DNA of 64,000 bases from Actinoalloteichus caeruleus DSM 43889 (GTDB lineage: Bacteria; Actinomycetota; Actinomycetes; Mycobacteriales; Pseudonocardiaceae), in the NCBI RefSeq assembly GCF_000429185.2, contig NZ_AUBJ02000001.1, forward strand, positions 4,588,001-4,652,000, read 5' to 3'. Position numbers and translations under genes: made by a program. The notes under the pieces are model-generated. The model had not been told where the DNA came from. It was given only the letters and a program-made list of their open reading frames with translations, and searched no databases. Positions 36,385-45,460 of the stretch are shown here, one piece after another. How positions within the stretch are numbered: position 1 is the first letter of the stretch; every line of letters begins with the position of its first letter.

Positions 36385-37548
36385 ATGAGACCTGTTCGCC
36401 TGACCGGCCTGGTCGCCACCGCTGCCGTGGTGACCGCGACCCTCACCGGAGTGGGGGCCGCCTCCGCCGGAGAACGCCCCGCCGATGGCCCCGACCGCCA
36501 GGACTACTCGCCCGGCCTGCTGACGAGCATGGCCGACGAGTTCGGCATCACCCCGCTCGAGGCGGAGACGCGGCTGGGTCAGGAGTTCGCCGCGATGGAC
36601 GCGGTGGACCCGGCGGAGGAGGCCGCCGGCTCCGCCTACGCGGGGGCCTGGTTCGACGCCGAGCGAGGGGCGCTGGTCGTGGGCGTGACCGATGCCGGGG
36701 CCGCCGACGCCGTCCGAGCGGCGGCCGAGGTGGACGTCGAGGTCGTCGAGCACAGCGCCGCCGTCCTCGACGGGGTGGTGGCCGAGTTGAACGCCGTCGC
36801 GGAGGAGGAGGCTCCGCCGGCGGACGTGACCAGTTGGTACGTCGACCCGGCCGCGAACGAGGTCGTCGTCACCGTCCTCGCCGGCGCCGACGACTCGACA
36901 ACCGCCGCCTTCCTCGCCGAGGCGCGGGCCCTGGGGCCGGTCACGGTGACCGAGGTGAGCGAGCGGCCCGAGACCTTCGCGGCGGGCACGGTGGGCGGCG
37001 ACCCCTACTACATCAACAGCAACACCCGTTGTTCGATCGGGTTCTCCGTGCACGGTGGTTTCGTGACGGCCGGGCACTGCGGTGGCGCGGGCAGCACCGT
37101 GCACGGGTGGGACTGGTCGCTGATGGGCAACGTCGCGGCCGCGAGCTTCCCCGGCAACGACCACGGCTGGGTTCGCATCGGTCACGGCTGGTGGACCGAG
37201 CCGGTGGTCCTCGGCTGGGGAACCGTGCACGACGTCCTCGTGCGGGGTTCCTCGGTGGCGCCCGTCGGGTCCTCGATCTGCCGCTCGGGATCGACGACCG
37301 GCTGGCGGTGCGGCACCGTGGAGGCGTTGAACGTGACGGTGAACTACCAGCAGGGGCCGGTCTACGGAACGACGCAGACCAGTGCCTGCGCGCAGGGTGG
37401 TGACTCCGGTGGCTCCTTCATCACCGGCGACCAGGCGCAGGGCGTCACCTCCGGCGGTTCTGGCAACTGCGCGACCGGCGGTCGGACCTTCTTCGCGCCG
37501 GTGAACCCGATCCTGTCCGCCTATGGCCTCTCCCTCGTGCTGGCCTGA
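36385..37548 (+). CDS. secreted streptogrisin-like serine protease (family S1)
   Basis: Predicted extracellular chymotrypsin-like endopeptidase. Residues 1-28 are a Sec-type signal peptide ending ASA. Residues about 29-195 are the pro-region that folds and inhibits the enzyme in the alpha-lytic/streptogrisin group. The mature part starts near GTVGGDPYY (residue 200); catalytic residues are His231 (TAGHC), Asp259 (NDHGWVRI) and Ser341 (GGDSGGS). Three cysteine pairs are plausible. The product has 387 residues; no C-terminal binding domain follows. AAGGAG lies 9 bases before the ATG. The gene is alone, and its last 28 bases overlap the end of the opposing transporter gene. Confidence 0.93.
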   Translation: MRPVRLTGLVATAAVVTATLTGVGAASAGERPADGPDRQDYSPGLLTSMADEFGITPLEAETRLGQEFAAMDAVDPAEEAAGSAYAGAWFDAERGALVVGVTDAGAADAVRAAAEVDVEVVEHSAAVLDGVVAELNAVAEEEAPPADVTSWYVDPAANEVVVTVLAGADDSTTAAFLAEARALGPVTVTEVSERPETFAAGTVGGDPYYINSNTRCSIGFSVHGGFVTAGHCGGAGSTVHGWDWSLMGNVAAASFPGNDHGWVRIGHGWWTEPVVLGWGTVHDVLVRGSSVAPVGSSICRSGSTTGWRCGTVEALNVTVNYQQGPVYGTTQTSACAQGGDSGGSFITGDQAQGVTSGGSGNCATGGRTFFAPVNPILSAYGLSLVLA

Positions 37549-39263
37549 TCGTCGGGGCGACCGGCGACCTCGGTCTCCGGCGTGACCGGGTCGGTCACGG
37601 CGTCGACCCCGGCTACCGGGGTGGTTGGCGGGTCCTCGCGACCCGCCAACCGCGCGTCCGGGACCAGCAACGCGACCAGGAACGCCAGGACCGCGGCCAC
37701 CGCGCCCACCAGGAAGGCGGTGGCGGCGGCCGAGGCGAAGGCCGCCAGCACGGGGGCGGCCAGCACCGGGTCCACGGTGGCCAGGAACTCCGTGTTGTCC
37801 AGGTCGAGCAGCAGCCGGCCGTCCTCGGTCACCGCGTCGAGCACCGGGCGGTTGTCCGGGTCCCCGGTGACGGCTGGCTCGGTGAGGTGCCGGGCGAAGT
37901 CCGGGTCGGCGCGCGCTGCCGCGAACGAGTCCTCCAGCCTTCCGCCGACCAGCCCGAAGAGGACCGAGAGCAGGACGGCCGTTCCGGCGGAACCCCCGAT
38001 CTGGCGGAAGAAGTGGCTGGAGGAGGTGGCGGACCCGAGATCCGCCCGTGGCGCGCCGATCTGCACGATGAGCGTGAGCGTCTGCATGGCGACACCGACG
38101 CCGACGCCGAGGAGCAGCGCGTGGAGGCCGACCAGGGCGAGGGGGGTGTCGGTGCGCACCGTGCTCAGCAGCGCCAGCGCGAGGGCGCTGGTCGCGGAGC
38201 CGAACACGGCGAAGCGGCGTACCCGGCCCGTCGCGGTGATCAGGTGTCCCACGATGATCGTGGCCACCACGTTCCCGAGTGTCTGGGGGAGGAGCAGCAG
38301 CCCGGCGACCATCGCCGAGTGACCCCGCACGATCTGGAGGTAGAGGGGAAGCACGGCGAGGCTCCCGAACATCGCCATGCCCACCAGGACGTTGAGCACG
38401 TTGCCCAGGACGAAGGTGCGGATGCGGAAGAGGTGCGGTGGCAGGAGCGCGACGTCGCGGGAGCGTCGTTCCACCAGGACGAAGGCGAGGAGGCCGAACC
38501 CGGCCACCAGGTACAGCAGGACGGACGTGGGGGAGCCCCACCCCCACTCCCGTCCGTGGGAGGCGACGGTGAGCAGGGGGACGACGGCCACCACCAGGGC
38601 CACCGCGCCGAGGTAGTCCACCCGTCCGCCACCGCCGGGAACGGGTAGGTCGAGCACCCGGTGGACGACGAGGACGGCGACGATCCCGATGGGCACGTTG
38701 ATGAGGAAGATCCATCGCCATCCCGCGAGGCCGAGGAAGTCCGGGGCACCCGCGAAGAGGCCGCCGACCACGGGGCCGAGCAGGCTGGCCGACCCGAAGA
38801 CCGCCATGAAGTAGGCCTGGTACCGGCCCCGTTCCCTGGGGGGCACCAGGTCGGAGACGATGACGAACGCCAGGGAGAACAGCCCGCCTCCGCCGAGCCC
38901 CTGCACGGCGCGGAAGGCGGCCAGCTGGGGCATGGAGGCGGCCAGGCCGCAGAGCAGCGAACCGAGCAGGAAGATGCCGATGGCCGCGAGGTAGACCGGT
39001 CGGCGCCCGTAGAGGTCCGACAGCTTGCCGTACAGCGGGGTGGCGACGGTGGCGGTGACGAGGTAGGCGGTGGTCGCCCACGCCTGGATCGTCTGACCGT
39101 GCAGCTCGTCGGCGATGGTGCGCATCGCGGTCGCCACCACGGTCTGGTCCAGCGCGGACAGGAACATCCCGATCAGCAGGCCGGAGAGCACCCGCAACAC
39201 CTGGCGGTGGTCGTACTGGTGCCCTGGTCGCGGGCTGGTGGCGGGTCGCGCCGTGTCGGCCAC
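37521..39263 (-). CDS. DHA2-family MFS drug exporter (EmrB/QacA type)
   Basis: Predicted proton-driven exporter in the cytoplasmic membrane. About 14 hydrophobic segments; motif A GKLSDLYGRRPV in loop 2-3, SALDQTVVATAM in the first segment and GPVVGG in the fifth are typical of the 14-segment drug:H+ antiporter group. The GTG start is chosen from GGAAGGAGG 8 bases upstream and gives 580 residues; the frame is open upstream inside the next gene but that is not coding. It lies 53 bases behind the UDP-glucose dehydrogenase gene and is probably co-transcribed with it. The C-terminal 50 residues are hydrophilic. The substrate is unknown. Confidence 0.9.
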   Translation of the reverse strand: MADTARPATSPRPGHQYDHRQVLRVLSGLLIGMFLSALDQTVVATAMRTIADELHGQTIQAWATTAYLVTATVATPLYGKLSDLYGRRPVYLAAIGIFLLGSLLCGLAASMPQLAAFRAVQGLGGGGLFSLAFVIVSDLVPPRERGRYQAYFMAVFGSASLLGPVVGGLFAGAPDFLGLAGWRWIFLINVPIGIVAVLVVHRVLDLPVPGGGGRVDYLGAVALVVAVVPLLTVASHGREWGWGSPTSVLLYLVAGFGLLAFVLVERRSRDVALLPPHLFRIRTFVLGNVLNVLVGMAMFGSLAVLPLYLQIVRGHSAMVAGLLLLPQTLGNVVATIIVGHLITATGRVRRFAVFGSATSALALALLSTVRTDTPLALVGLHALLLGVGVGVAMQTLTLIVQIGAPRADLGSATSSSHFFRQIGGSAGTAVLLSVLFGLVGGRLEDSFAAARADPDFARHLTEPAVTGDPDNRPVLDAVTEDGRLLLDLDNTEFLATVDPVLAAPVLAAFASAAATAFLVGAVAAVLAFLVALLVPDARLAGREDPPTTPVAGVDAVTDPVTPETEVAGRPDDQASTRERP

Positions 39264-39316
39264 GCGCTCACACCTCCTTCCGGTCCGGTTCGGGCTGACG
39301 GAGTGGGCGGCGCTCG

Positions 39317-40798
39317 TCACGTCTCCCGAGCGGCACCCCCCACCGTCGGGCTGCCCGCCCCGCCGTGGTGCCCGGTTCCGATGGCGCGGCGGTGCTGGAG
39401 GGACCCGGGCGCCGGGCTGCCCGGATGGCGGGGACGCCCGAGGGAACGCACCGACCAACCAGCCCTGGTCCAGTGATCCCGGTCGAGGGTGTTCCTGGCG
39501 TCGAGCAGCGTCGGCCGGCGCACGAGGCGCCGCAGCCGGTCCGGGTCGAGCGCCGCGTACTCGGGCCACTCGGTGAGGTGCAGGACGATGTCGGCCCCGG
39601 TCGCCGCCTCGTACGCGGAGTCCGCGTAGTCGACCGTGGGCAGCTCCCGTCGCGCGTTGGTCAACGCGTGCGGGTCGTGCACCGCGACCCGGGCTCCGTG
39701 CAGGTGCAGATCGGCGGCGACGGTGAGCGCGGGCGAGTCGCGGACGTCGTCCGAGTGGGGTTTGAAGGCCGCTCCCAGCACGGCGACCCTGGCGTCGGTG
39801 ACCTCCCCACCCAGCTCCTCGCGCACGAGGGCGACGGTCCGGCTCCGGCGCTCCACGTTGATCTGGTCGACCGCCTGGAGCAGTTCCACCCCCCGGCCCG
39901 CTCCGAGCTGCTCGGCGCGGGCCGTGAACGCCCGGAGGTCCTTCGGCAGGCACCCGCCCCCGTAACCCAGTCCCGCCCCGAGGAAGCGGTCGCCGATGCG
40001 GGGGTCGAGCCCGAGGGCGCGGGTGAGGGGGACGACGTCGGCTCCGCTGGCCTCGCAGACGTCGGCGACGAGGTTGACGAAGGACAGCCGGGTGGCGAGG
40101 TACGCGTTGGCCGCGACCTTCACCAACTCCGCGGTCGGGAGGTCGCAGACCACGACGGGAGTCGCCGGGCGTTCGGGGGTGTCGGCCAGCAGCGGCGCGT
40201 ACACGCGACGCAGCGCCCGTTCCGCCACGTCGTCGGTGACGCCGAAGACGAGGCGGTCGGGTCGAAGGGTGTCCTGGATCCCGTGGCCCTCGCGCAGGAA
40301 CTCCGGGTTCCAGGCGAGCCTGGCGTGCTCACCGACGGGGGACAGCTCGGCGAGGCGGCGGGCGAGCGGTTCGGCGGTCCCGACGGGGACCGTCGACTTG
40401 CCGACCACGAGGCACGGACGCGTGAGCAGGGGACCCAGCATCTCGATCACGGTGACGACCTGGGACAGGTCCGCCCCGTACCCGCGGGGGAGTTCCGGGG
40501 TGCCCACGCACACGAAGTGCGTGTCACCGAACTCGGCCGCCAGTGCGAGGGAGGTGGTGAACCGGAGTCGTCCCTCCGCGACCTGCGTGGAGAGCAACTC
40601 GGGCAGCCCCGGTTCGTGGAAGGGCACCTCGCCGCGGCCGAGCCGGTCGACCCGCTCGGAGTCGACGTCGACGCCGAGGACCTGGAAGCCGAGTGCCGCC
40701 ATGCAGGCGGCGTGGGTGGCGCCGAGGTAACCGGCGCCGATCACGGTGATCCGGGGTGGCTGGCCCTGGTCGTCGGGCGGTGTGCTGGTGCGCGTCAC
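39317..40798 (-). CDS. ugd: UDP-glucose 6-dehydrogenase
   Basis: Oxidises UDP-glucose twice to UDP-glucuronate using NAD+. The Rossmann motif VIGAGYLGATHA is at residues 19-30, the TEFLRE-like WNPEFLREGHG follows, and the catalytic Cys283 lies in GLGYGGGCLPKD. The third domain contains VLGAAFKPHSDDVRDSPAL. Family members usually end soon after a GW..LGRP motif; here GWSVRSLGRP is followed by about 40 low-complexity residues. It starts with GTG, 4 bases after the glycosyltransferase stop. GDP-mannose dehydrogenase is an alternative within the same family, but UDP-glucose is favoured by the sequence. Confidence 0.88.
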   Translation of the reverse strand: MTRTSTPPDDQGQPPRITVIGAGYLGATHAACMAALGFQVLGVDVDSERVDRLGRGEVPFHEPGLPELLSTQVAEGRLRFTTSLALAAEFGDTHFVCVGTPELPRGYGADLSQVVTVIEMLGPLLTRPCLVVGKSTVPVGTAEPLARRLAELSPVGEHARLAWNPEFLREGHGIQDTLRPDRLVFGVTDDVAERALRRVYAPLLADTPERPATPVVVCDLPTAELVKVAANAYLATRLSFVNLVADVCEASGADVVPLTRALGLDPRIGDRFLGAGLGYGGGCLPKDLRAFTARAEQLGAGRGVELLQAVDQINVERRSRTVALVREELGGEVTDARVAVLGAAFKPHSDDVRDSPALTVAADLHLHGARVAVHDPHALTNARRELPTVDYADSAYEAATGADIVLHLTEWPEYAALDPDRLRRLVRRPTLLDARNTLDRDHWTRAGWSVRSLGRPRHPGSPAPGSLQHRRAIGTGHHGGAGSPTVGGAARET

Positions 40799-40802
40799 GC
40801 CC

Positions 40803-42053
40803 TCACCCCCTGCCGGCGCCGACGGCGGTGTCGGCCTGGTCGGCGGCGTGGACCTGACCGGCCCCGGCTGCGATCTCCTCGAGGCGGCGGACGACCTGGT
40901 CGACGTGGGGTAGCGCCAGCATCTCCCGCTGCGCGGCTCGCACCGTGCCGGTGGTGGTGCGGTCGGTGAGGAGGTCGGAACAGGCGGAGGCGACGCCGTC
41001 GGCGGTCTGCTCGACCACGTGGCGACCGAGACCGAGTTCCGCGACGCGGTCGGCGTTCACCGGCTGGTCGCCGAACTGCGGGACGACGGCCATGGGCACG
41101 CCGGCCCGCAACGACTCCCGGATGCTGTTGTAACCGCCGTGGGTCACGAAGAGGTCCGCGCACTGGAGGAGCAGCGGCTGCGCGATCCCGGTGACGACGT
41201 GGACGTTGGACGGGTGGGGGATGTCCGGGAGCGGCACACCTCCGGTGGACACGATCGCGGCGCAGTCGAGCCGTCCCAGCCCCTCGATGATGGCGCGCAG
41301 CCCCTCGGCGGGATCGCGCATGGGGGGCGTGTCCTCGAGGCCGGGTTGGGGCGGAGCGTCGAGGACCATCGAGAGCGCCGTGCCGACCGCTCCGAACACC
41401 AGTGGGCGGGTGGGGTCGAGTTCGGACACCCAGCTGGGCAGCGCCTCCCGGTCGGCGACGGTGTCGGGCTGCCGGTAGGCGATCGCGGGCGGCACGTCAT
41501 GGGTGTTGAAGGTGTAGCGGTGGGGGACGCAGTCCAGCCGGCCGTGCCGGTAGAGCGCGTCCGGGCCCTGCTCGGGCAGGTGGATCTCCCGGCGCCGCCG
41601 GTTGAGGTGGTCGACGAGGCCGACCGGGTCGACCAGGTTGCCCCCTCCGCTGGGGACGGACACCTGGGGCACGCCCAGCGCCTCGGCCACCAGCATCCCG
41701 GCGCACTCGGTGCCGTCCCGGAGCACCAGGTCCGGGCGGAACTCCCGCGCGATCGGCAGGATGGTGCCGACGTTGCGGGTGACCTGGGGTCCGCCGACGA
41801 ACTCCCGGATCATGACCGTGGCGTCCGTCAGCTGGTCAAGGGTCAGTTCACCGCTGGCGAGCTGATCCCGCAGGATGTCCTCGATCGGCCCCAGGACCGC
41901 CCTGACCGGGAAGTTCTCGCCCGCGAACACGTGGGTGAGCGCGGCGGGAACCACCGCCAGCACCTGGTGGCCGGCTCTGGCCACCGCGCTGGCCACCGGG
42001 AGCATGGCTCGGGCGTGGGAGGGGGAACCGGTGACGCTGCACAGCACTCGCAC
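40803..42053 (-). CDS. GT1 family (MGT/UGT-like) glycosyltransferase
   Basis: Predicted to transfer a sugar from an NDP-sugar to a small hydrophobic acceptor. GT-B fold: N-terminal VRVLCSVTGSPSHARAMLPV acceptor domain and C-terminal nucleotide-sugar domain with VTHGGYNSIRESLRAGVPM and PQFGDQPVNADRV, the usual plant/macrolide type signature. The product has 416 residues. GTG is used because AGGAAAGGA lies 7 bases upstream. It opens a three-gene unit with ugd and an exporter and is divergent from a TetR gene. The donor could be UDP-glucuronate supplied by the next gene; this is inference. The acceptor is unknown. Confidence 0.88.
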   Translation of the reverse strand: MRVLCSVTGSPSHARAMLPVASAVARAGHQVLAVVPAALTHVFAGENFPVRAVLGPIEDILRDQLASGELTLDQLTDATVMIREFVGGPQVTRNVGTILPIAREFRPDLVLRDGTECAGMLVAEALGVPQVSVPSGGGNLVDPVGLVDHLNRRRREIHLPEQGPDALYRHGRLDCVPHRYTFNTHDVPPAIAYRQPDTVADREALPSWVSELDPTRPLVFGAVGTALSMVLDAPPQPGLEDTPPMRDPAEGLRAIIEGLGRLDCAAIVSTGGVPLPDIPHPSNVHVVTGIAQPLLLQCADLFVTHGGYNSIRESLRAGVPMAVVPQFGDQPVNADRVAELGLGRHVVEQTADGVASACSDLLTDRTTTGTVRAAQREMLALPHVDQVVRRLEEIAAGAGQVHAADQADTAVGAGRG

Positions 42054-42273
42054 GGAACGGTCCTTTCCTGAGGCGGTCGGCGGCGGTCGGTACGCGGGCA
42101 GGGGAGGTCCCCGGGCCGAGATCACGGCCCGGCGGCACGGTTGTTGTGGGGTCGAGCTGGCTCGGTCCGTCCCGGCTCGGCAGGATCGGTGCGGGGAACG
42201 CGTCGGTTGGGTGTCCAAGGCGTCGAGGACCGGTCAGCGATCGGTCAGCCAGAAGTCAGCAACGGATTACTTC

Positions 42274-42289
42274 ACTGAACGTATCCAGT
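42274..42289. promoter_or_regulatory. candidate TetR operator
   Basis: ACTGAACGTATCCAGT has outer ACTG/CAGT arms and partly symmetric inner bases. It covers the -10 of the glycosyltransferase promoter, as expected for repression by the divergent TetR protein. Confidence 0.4.
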
Positions 42290-42306
42290 CGGATGCTGAC
42301 GGTCAA
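42278..42306 (-). promoter_or_regulatory. candidate promoter of the glycosyltransferase operon
   Basis: Read on the minus strand, TTGACC and TACGTT are 17 bases apart, a good housekeeping promoter. The transcript would have a leader of about 215 bases before the glycosyltransferase GTG. The rest of the 318-base divergent gap shows no gene. Confidence 0.55.
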
Positions 42307-42371
42307 TACGCTGAACCCGCGCCGGGGGAGATGTGGATCACATGCCGACATCGTGACGGGAGGGCTCGCGG

Positions 42372-43049
42372 GTGGCGCAGGAGGAACCGGGTGCCGAGGT
42401 GGGACGAGGTGTCCCGCCTCGCCGGAAGGACGCCGACGCCACCAGGTCGGCCTTGTTGATGGCGGCGGTCCTCCGGTTCGCGCGGGACGGCTACGACCGG
42501 ACGAGCGTCCGGGAGGTCGCCGCCGACGTGGGAGTGAACCAGGCGCTCGTCTACCGCTACTTCGGGTCGAAGGATGCCCTGTTCGAGGAGGTCTCCGCGC
42601 ACACCTCGGCGATCGGTGAGCTGCTCGCCGGCCCACTCGACGCCATCGGCCCCGGTCTGGGTGACCTGTTGTCGCGTGAGGGGGACCAGGGCGCCCCCGG
42701 GTTGGTGGCGCTGCTGCGCTCGCCGGGGAGCGCGGCGGCGATGGAACGGTTGCGCCAGCTGGTCACCGACGACTTCACCCTCGGTCTCGCGCGCCGGCTG
42801 CCAGGCGAGGACGGGAGGTTGCGCGCGGAGCTGGTCGCCGCGCTGCTGGTCGGGGTCGGCCTGCTCCAGGCGGTCGTCCGGACACCGCAGCTCGGTGGTG
42901 GGAACCCCGAACGGGTGCGTGGGTTGGCGGCGGCGCTCGTGCGCCCGCTGGTGGCTCCCGTTGACCGGGCCGCCGGGGGAGGAGCGGAACGACCGGCTCC
43001 GGGAGCGGGCTCCCCAGGCAGCGCGGCGGATGCCGGTCCGTCGCGCTGA
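42372..43049 (+). CDS. TetR-family transcriptional regulator
   Basis: Predicted ligand-responsive repressor. Residues about 20-70 are the TetR helix-turn-helix (RSALLMAAVLRFARDGYDRT; VREVAADVGVNQALVYRYFGSKDALF in two parts). The remaining helices bind the ligand; the last 30 residues are a Gly/Ala/Pro-rich tail. GTG start gives 225 residues. Its divergent position to the glycosyltransferase-ugd-exporter genes, with a candidate operator over their -10, suggests it controls them. Confidence 0.9.
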   Translation: MAQEEPGAEVGRGVPPRRKDADATRSALLMAAVLRFARDGYDRTSVREVAADVGVNQALVYRYFGSKDALFEEVSAHTSAIGELLAGPLDAIGPGLGDLLSREGDQGAPGLVALLRSPGSAAAMERLRQLVTDDFTLGLARRLPGEDGRLRAELVAALLVGVGLLQAVVRTPQLGGGNPERVRGLAAALVRPLVAPVDRAAGGGAERPAPGAGSPGSAADAGPSR

Positions 43050-43272
43050 GGTGCTGGCCGTGCGAGTGGGGGGCGTGTCCAGGGCGTGGCGGGCCACCTC
43101 CGGCCACCCGCTCGTCTCCGCGCGGGTCGGGGCATCACCCGCCGCTGGCCGGCCGCCCACCCGCCACGAGCCAGGAGGGCGCGGCGTCGAGGCATGAGCT
43201 CCCGCTGCCCGCCGCCGGACCGGAACGGCGTCCCGTCGCCGGATGGGAGGCGGGTCCCCGGCGGGGAGGGCC

Positions 43273-43998
43273 TCAGTCGCCCCGGCGGACCGGGCCGAGG
43301 ATCTCCTGCTCCTTCTTGGTGGTGATCAGGCGGAAGGGGCGCCACAGGTTGCGCCCGAGGGCGATCACCCCGTCGTCCTTGAGGTTCGCCAGCTGGTTGA
43401 TCATGGGGGGAGGGAGGCGCCACATCCGGGCGGCCAGCTGCGCCTGGCCCACCGGCAGCCGTTGCATCAGCACGAGGTCCGCCGCGTTCGCCGTACCGGC
43501 GGCCTGGGGGTGCAGGTACGGCAGCACGTACATGGTCGTCTGCCAGGGAGACCTGGGTGGGAAGAGCTCCTGGGGGACGTGCCCGCCGTCGTGGACCACC
43601 AGGAGCGGGCCGTCGTCGGTGGGGCGGGGCAGCTCGACCGGCGACAGCCGTCGCACCTGGACCAGTGGTACGGGACGACCGTCCGGGCCCTGCCCGGCGG
43701 CGCGCGCCACCGACTGCCAGGCCGCGGGACGCCCGGTCGCGATCACCACCCATGCTCCGGTCGCCATCGCGCGGAGCGCGACCTGTCGTGCCAGGTACAA
43801 CCCTCCGACCAGCACGATCCGAGTCGGTGCCGGCCGTAGGACGGAGATGGTCAGCGGCTCGTTCTTCATGCCGGAACCGAGCACCATGCCGCCCCGGTCG
43901 CCGGCCGGGCTGACCGCGTCGAGCAGTTCGGGTGACACCACGAACTCCGGTGCGACCCCCCGGCCGGAGGGGCCGTAGGCCAGGCGGCTGCTAGTCAT
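43273..43998 (-). CDS. unknown protein coupled to eccE
   Basis: I do not recognise a named family. The 241-residue product starts in an ATGA overlap with the eccE stop and has GGGAGGA upstream, so it is co-translated with EccE and is probably a type VII secretion accessory protein. Visible parts: NEPLTISVLRPAPTRIVLVG followed by a possible Rossmann-like beta-alpha unit (RIVLVGGLYLARQVALRAMA, WVVIATGRPAAW), LLVVHDGGHVPQELFPP in the middle, and a C-terminal part with several Asn/Leu helices (MINQLANLKDDGVIALGRN). No signal peptide or membrane segment. No known catalytic motif is complete. Confidence 0.75.
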   Translation of the reverse strand: MTSSRLAYGPSGRGVAPEFVVSPELLDAVSPAGDRGGMVLGSGMKNEPLTISVLRPAPTRIVLVGGLYLARQVALRAMATGAWVVIATGRPAAWQSVARAAGQGPDGRPVPLVQVRRLSPVELPRPTDDGPLLVVHDGGHVPQELFPPRSPWQTTMYVLPYLHPQAAGTANAADLVLMQRLPVGQAQLAARMWRLPPPMINQLANLKDDGVIALGRNLWRPFRLITTKKEQEILGPVRRGD

Positions 43999-45305
43999 GC
44001 CGATCCTCCCAGTGGCAGGGTCGCGGCGAGCCCGGCCACCTGGAGGCCTCGCAGCGGGGTGAGCGTGATGTCCAGCTTCTCGCCGAGGGTGTTCAGCTTC
44101 CCGTCGGCCGCCTCCAGTTCGGACGGTGTCCTGGCGCTGACGCGGACCAGTCCCCGCAGACCCACCTTGCCGTCCTCCTCGCTGGGCGAGATGGACAGGG
44201 TCACCGTGGAGGACAGGGCCCGGACACCGGTGAGGGCGTTGATGTTCCTCATCCCGCCCTTGCCGGGCCACCGCGTGATGGCGTAGCTCGCGTGCCCCAC
44301 CCCGCCGGCCGTCACCCCGGTCCAGCGTTCGCGCAGCCCGACCTTCTTGTTGGCACCCGCCACCGACTGGAGGTTGGCCGCGGAGATCCCGGAACGCAGC
44401 ACCTCGTCCACATCGAGCGGCCGGGTGGACACCCCGTGCCGTTCCAGGGCGGAACGGATGCGGGAGAGCGCGCCGATCAATGCCCGGTGCGCGCCGACCA
44501 CACCTCCTCCTCGCTCGGTGATGGCCTGCTGGCAGCGCCTCGGGTCGAGCCGGACGGCGACCCAGGTGGTGCGGCGGGCGGCGGCCGGCAACGGGCCGAG
44601 CACCTCCAGGTACGAGTTCAGGGCCGGCGAGTTGGGCGGCAGGGCGGCGCTGCCCGGGTAGCAGTGCCAGATCACCTTGATGGAGTCGAGGATGACGCCT
44701 CGGTCCTCCAGGCAGGGGGTCAGGGCGCCCAGCGGCAGGTTCGGTGCCGCGCCGACGTGGGTGACCAGCGCGGGGGGCGGCTCGACGAGCAGCACCGCCG
44801 TCCACGTTCCGTCGTGCATCGCCAACCCGACCTGACCGCGTTCGTGGTCGGTGCCCTGCGCCACCACCAGGTCGGGCAGGGCGAGGCGGAGCAACGACAC
44901 CCGGGCGTCCTCGGGGCCCGTCACGGGCTTGTCGTCGAGTTGGACCTCCTCGTCGTCCGCCCGGGCCGGTGGGTGGGCCACCCTGGTGTGCGAGCGGGCG
45001 GCGTAGCCGAGGGTCAGCTTCGTCCACTGGGTCAGCCAGCGTCCCTTCCAGCGGGTGAAGGCCACCACCAACGCGACGAGCAGCACCGCGGCGGAAGCCG
45101 GCCAGAGACTGGTGCTGACGGCCAGCAACAGCAGTCCCACGGCCAGCCCGACCTCCAGGACCACGACGTTGGTCACCGGCAGCGGGCCGAGGCTGGCGCC
45201 CGTCGCCCGCCGTCGCGCGCTGCCGACCCGTGCCGTCGGCGGTGCCGCTGGCGGCGACGGTTGGGGCCGCCGGGGCTGGGCAGGGCTGGGTGTGGTCACG
45301 CTCAT
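43995..45305 (-). CDS. eccE: type VII secretion protein EccE
   Basis: EccE is a membrane component at the periphery of the T7SS core complex. The 436-residue protein has a Pro-rich cytoplasmic start, two membrane segments at about residues 45-85 (VVVLEVGLAVGLLLLAVSTS; ASAAVLLVALVVAF) and a long soluble part with the usual ITRWPGKGGMRNINAL-like section. The ATG at 45305 is preceded by GGGGGAGAG; a start 10 codons upstream is less likely. It is divergent from eccB with a 155-base gap. Confidence 0.9.
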   Translation of the reverse strand: MSVTTPSPAQPRRPQPSPPAAPPTARVGSARRRATGASLGPLPVTNVVVLEVGLAVGLLLLAVSTSLWPASAAVLLVALVVAFTRWKGRWLTQWTKLTLGYAARSHTRVAHPPARADDEEVQLDDKPVTGPEDARVSLLRLALPDLVVAQGTDHERGQVGLAMHDGTWTAVLLVEPPPALVTHVGAAPNLPLGALTPCLEDRGVILDSIKVIWHCYPGSAALPPNSPALNSYLEVLGPLPAAARRTTWVAVRLDPRRCQQAITERGGGVVGAHRALIGALSRIRSALERHGVSTRPLDVDEVLRSGISAANLQSVAGANKKVGLRERWTGVTAGGVGHASYAITRWPGKGGMRNINALTGVRALSSTVTLSISPSEEDGKVGLRGLVRVSARTPSELEAADGKLNTLGEKLDITLTPLRGLQVAGLAATLPLGGSA

Positions 45306-45460
45306 CCGTTCGGTCTCTCCCCCTCGCTGATGCAAGACGGCGGATCGTCGGCGGGGGCACGCACCCGCCTGGCGCCCTTATCGGGAAACGGCGCCACAGT
45401 CGTGCTGCTGCCCGCTATCCTGCCGAACGGTACCGTGGACTAGGGAGCTATAGGCCGCAA

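Noticed and set aside
43999-45360. Upstream extension of the 241-residue gene antiparallel in phase within eccE
   Set aside because: The frame is open through eccE by codon bias only; the ATG overlapping the eccE stop with GGGAGGA is the supported start.
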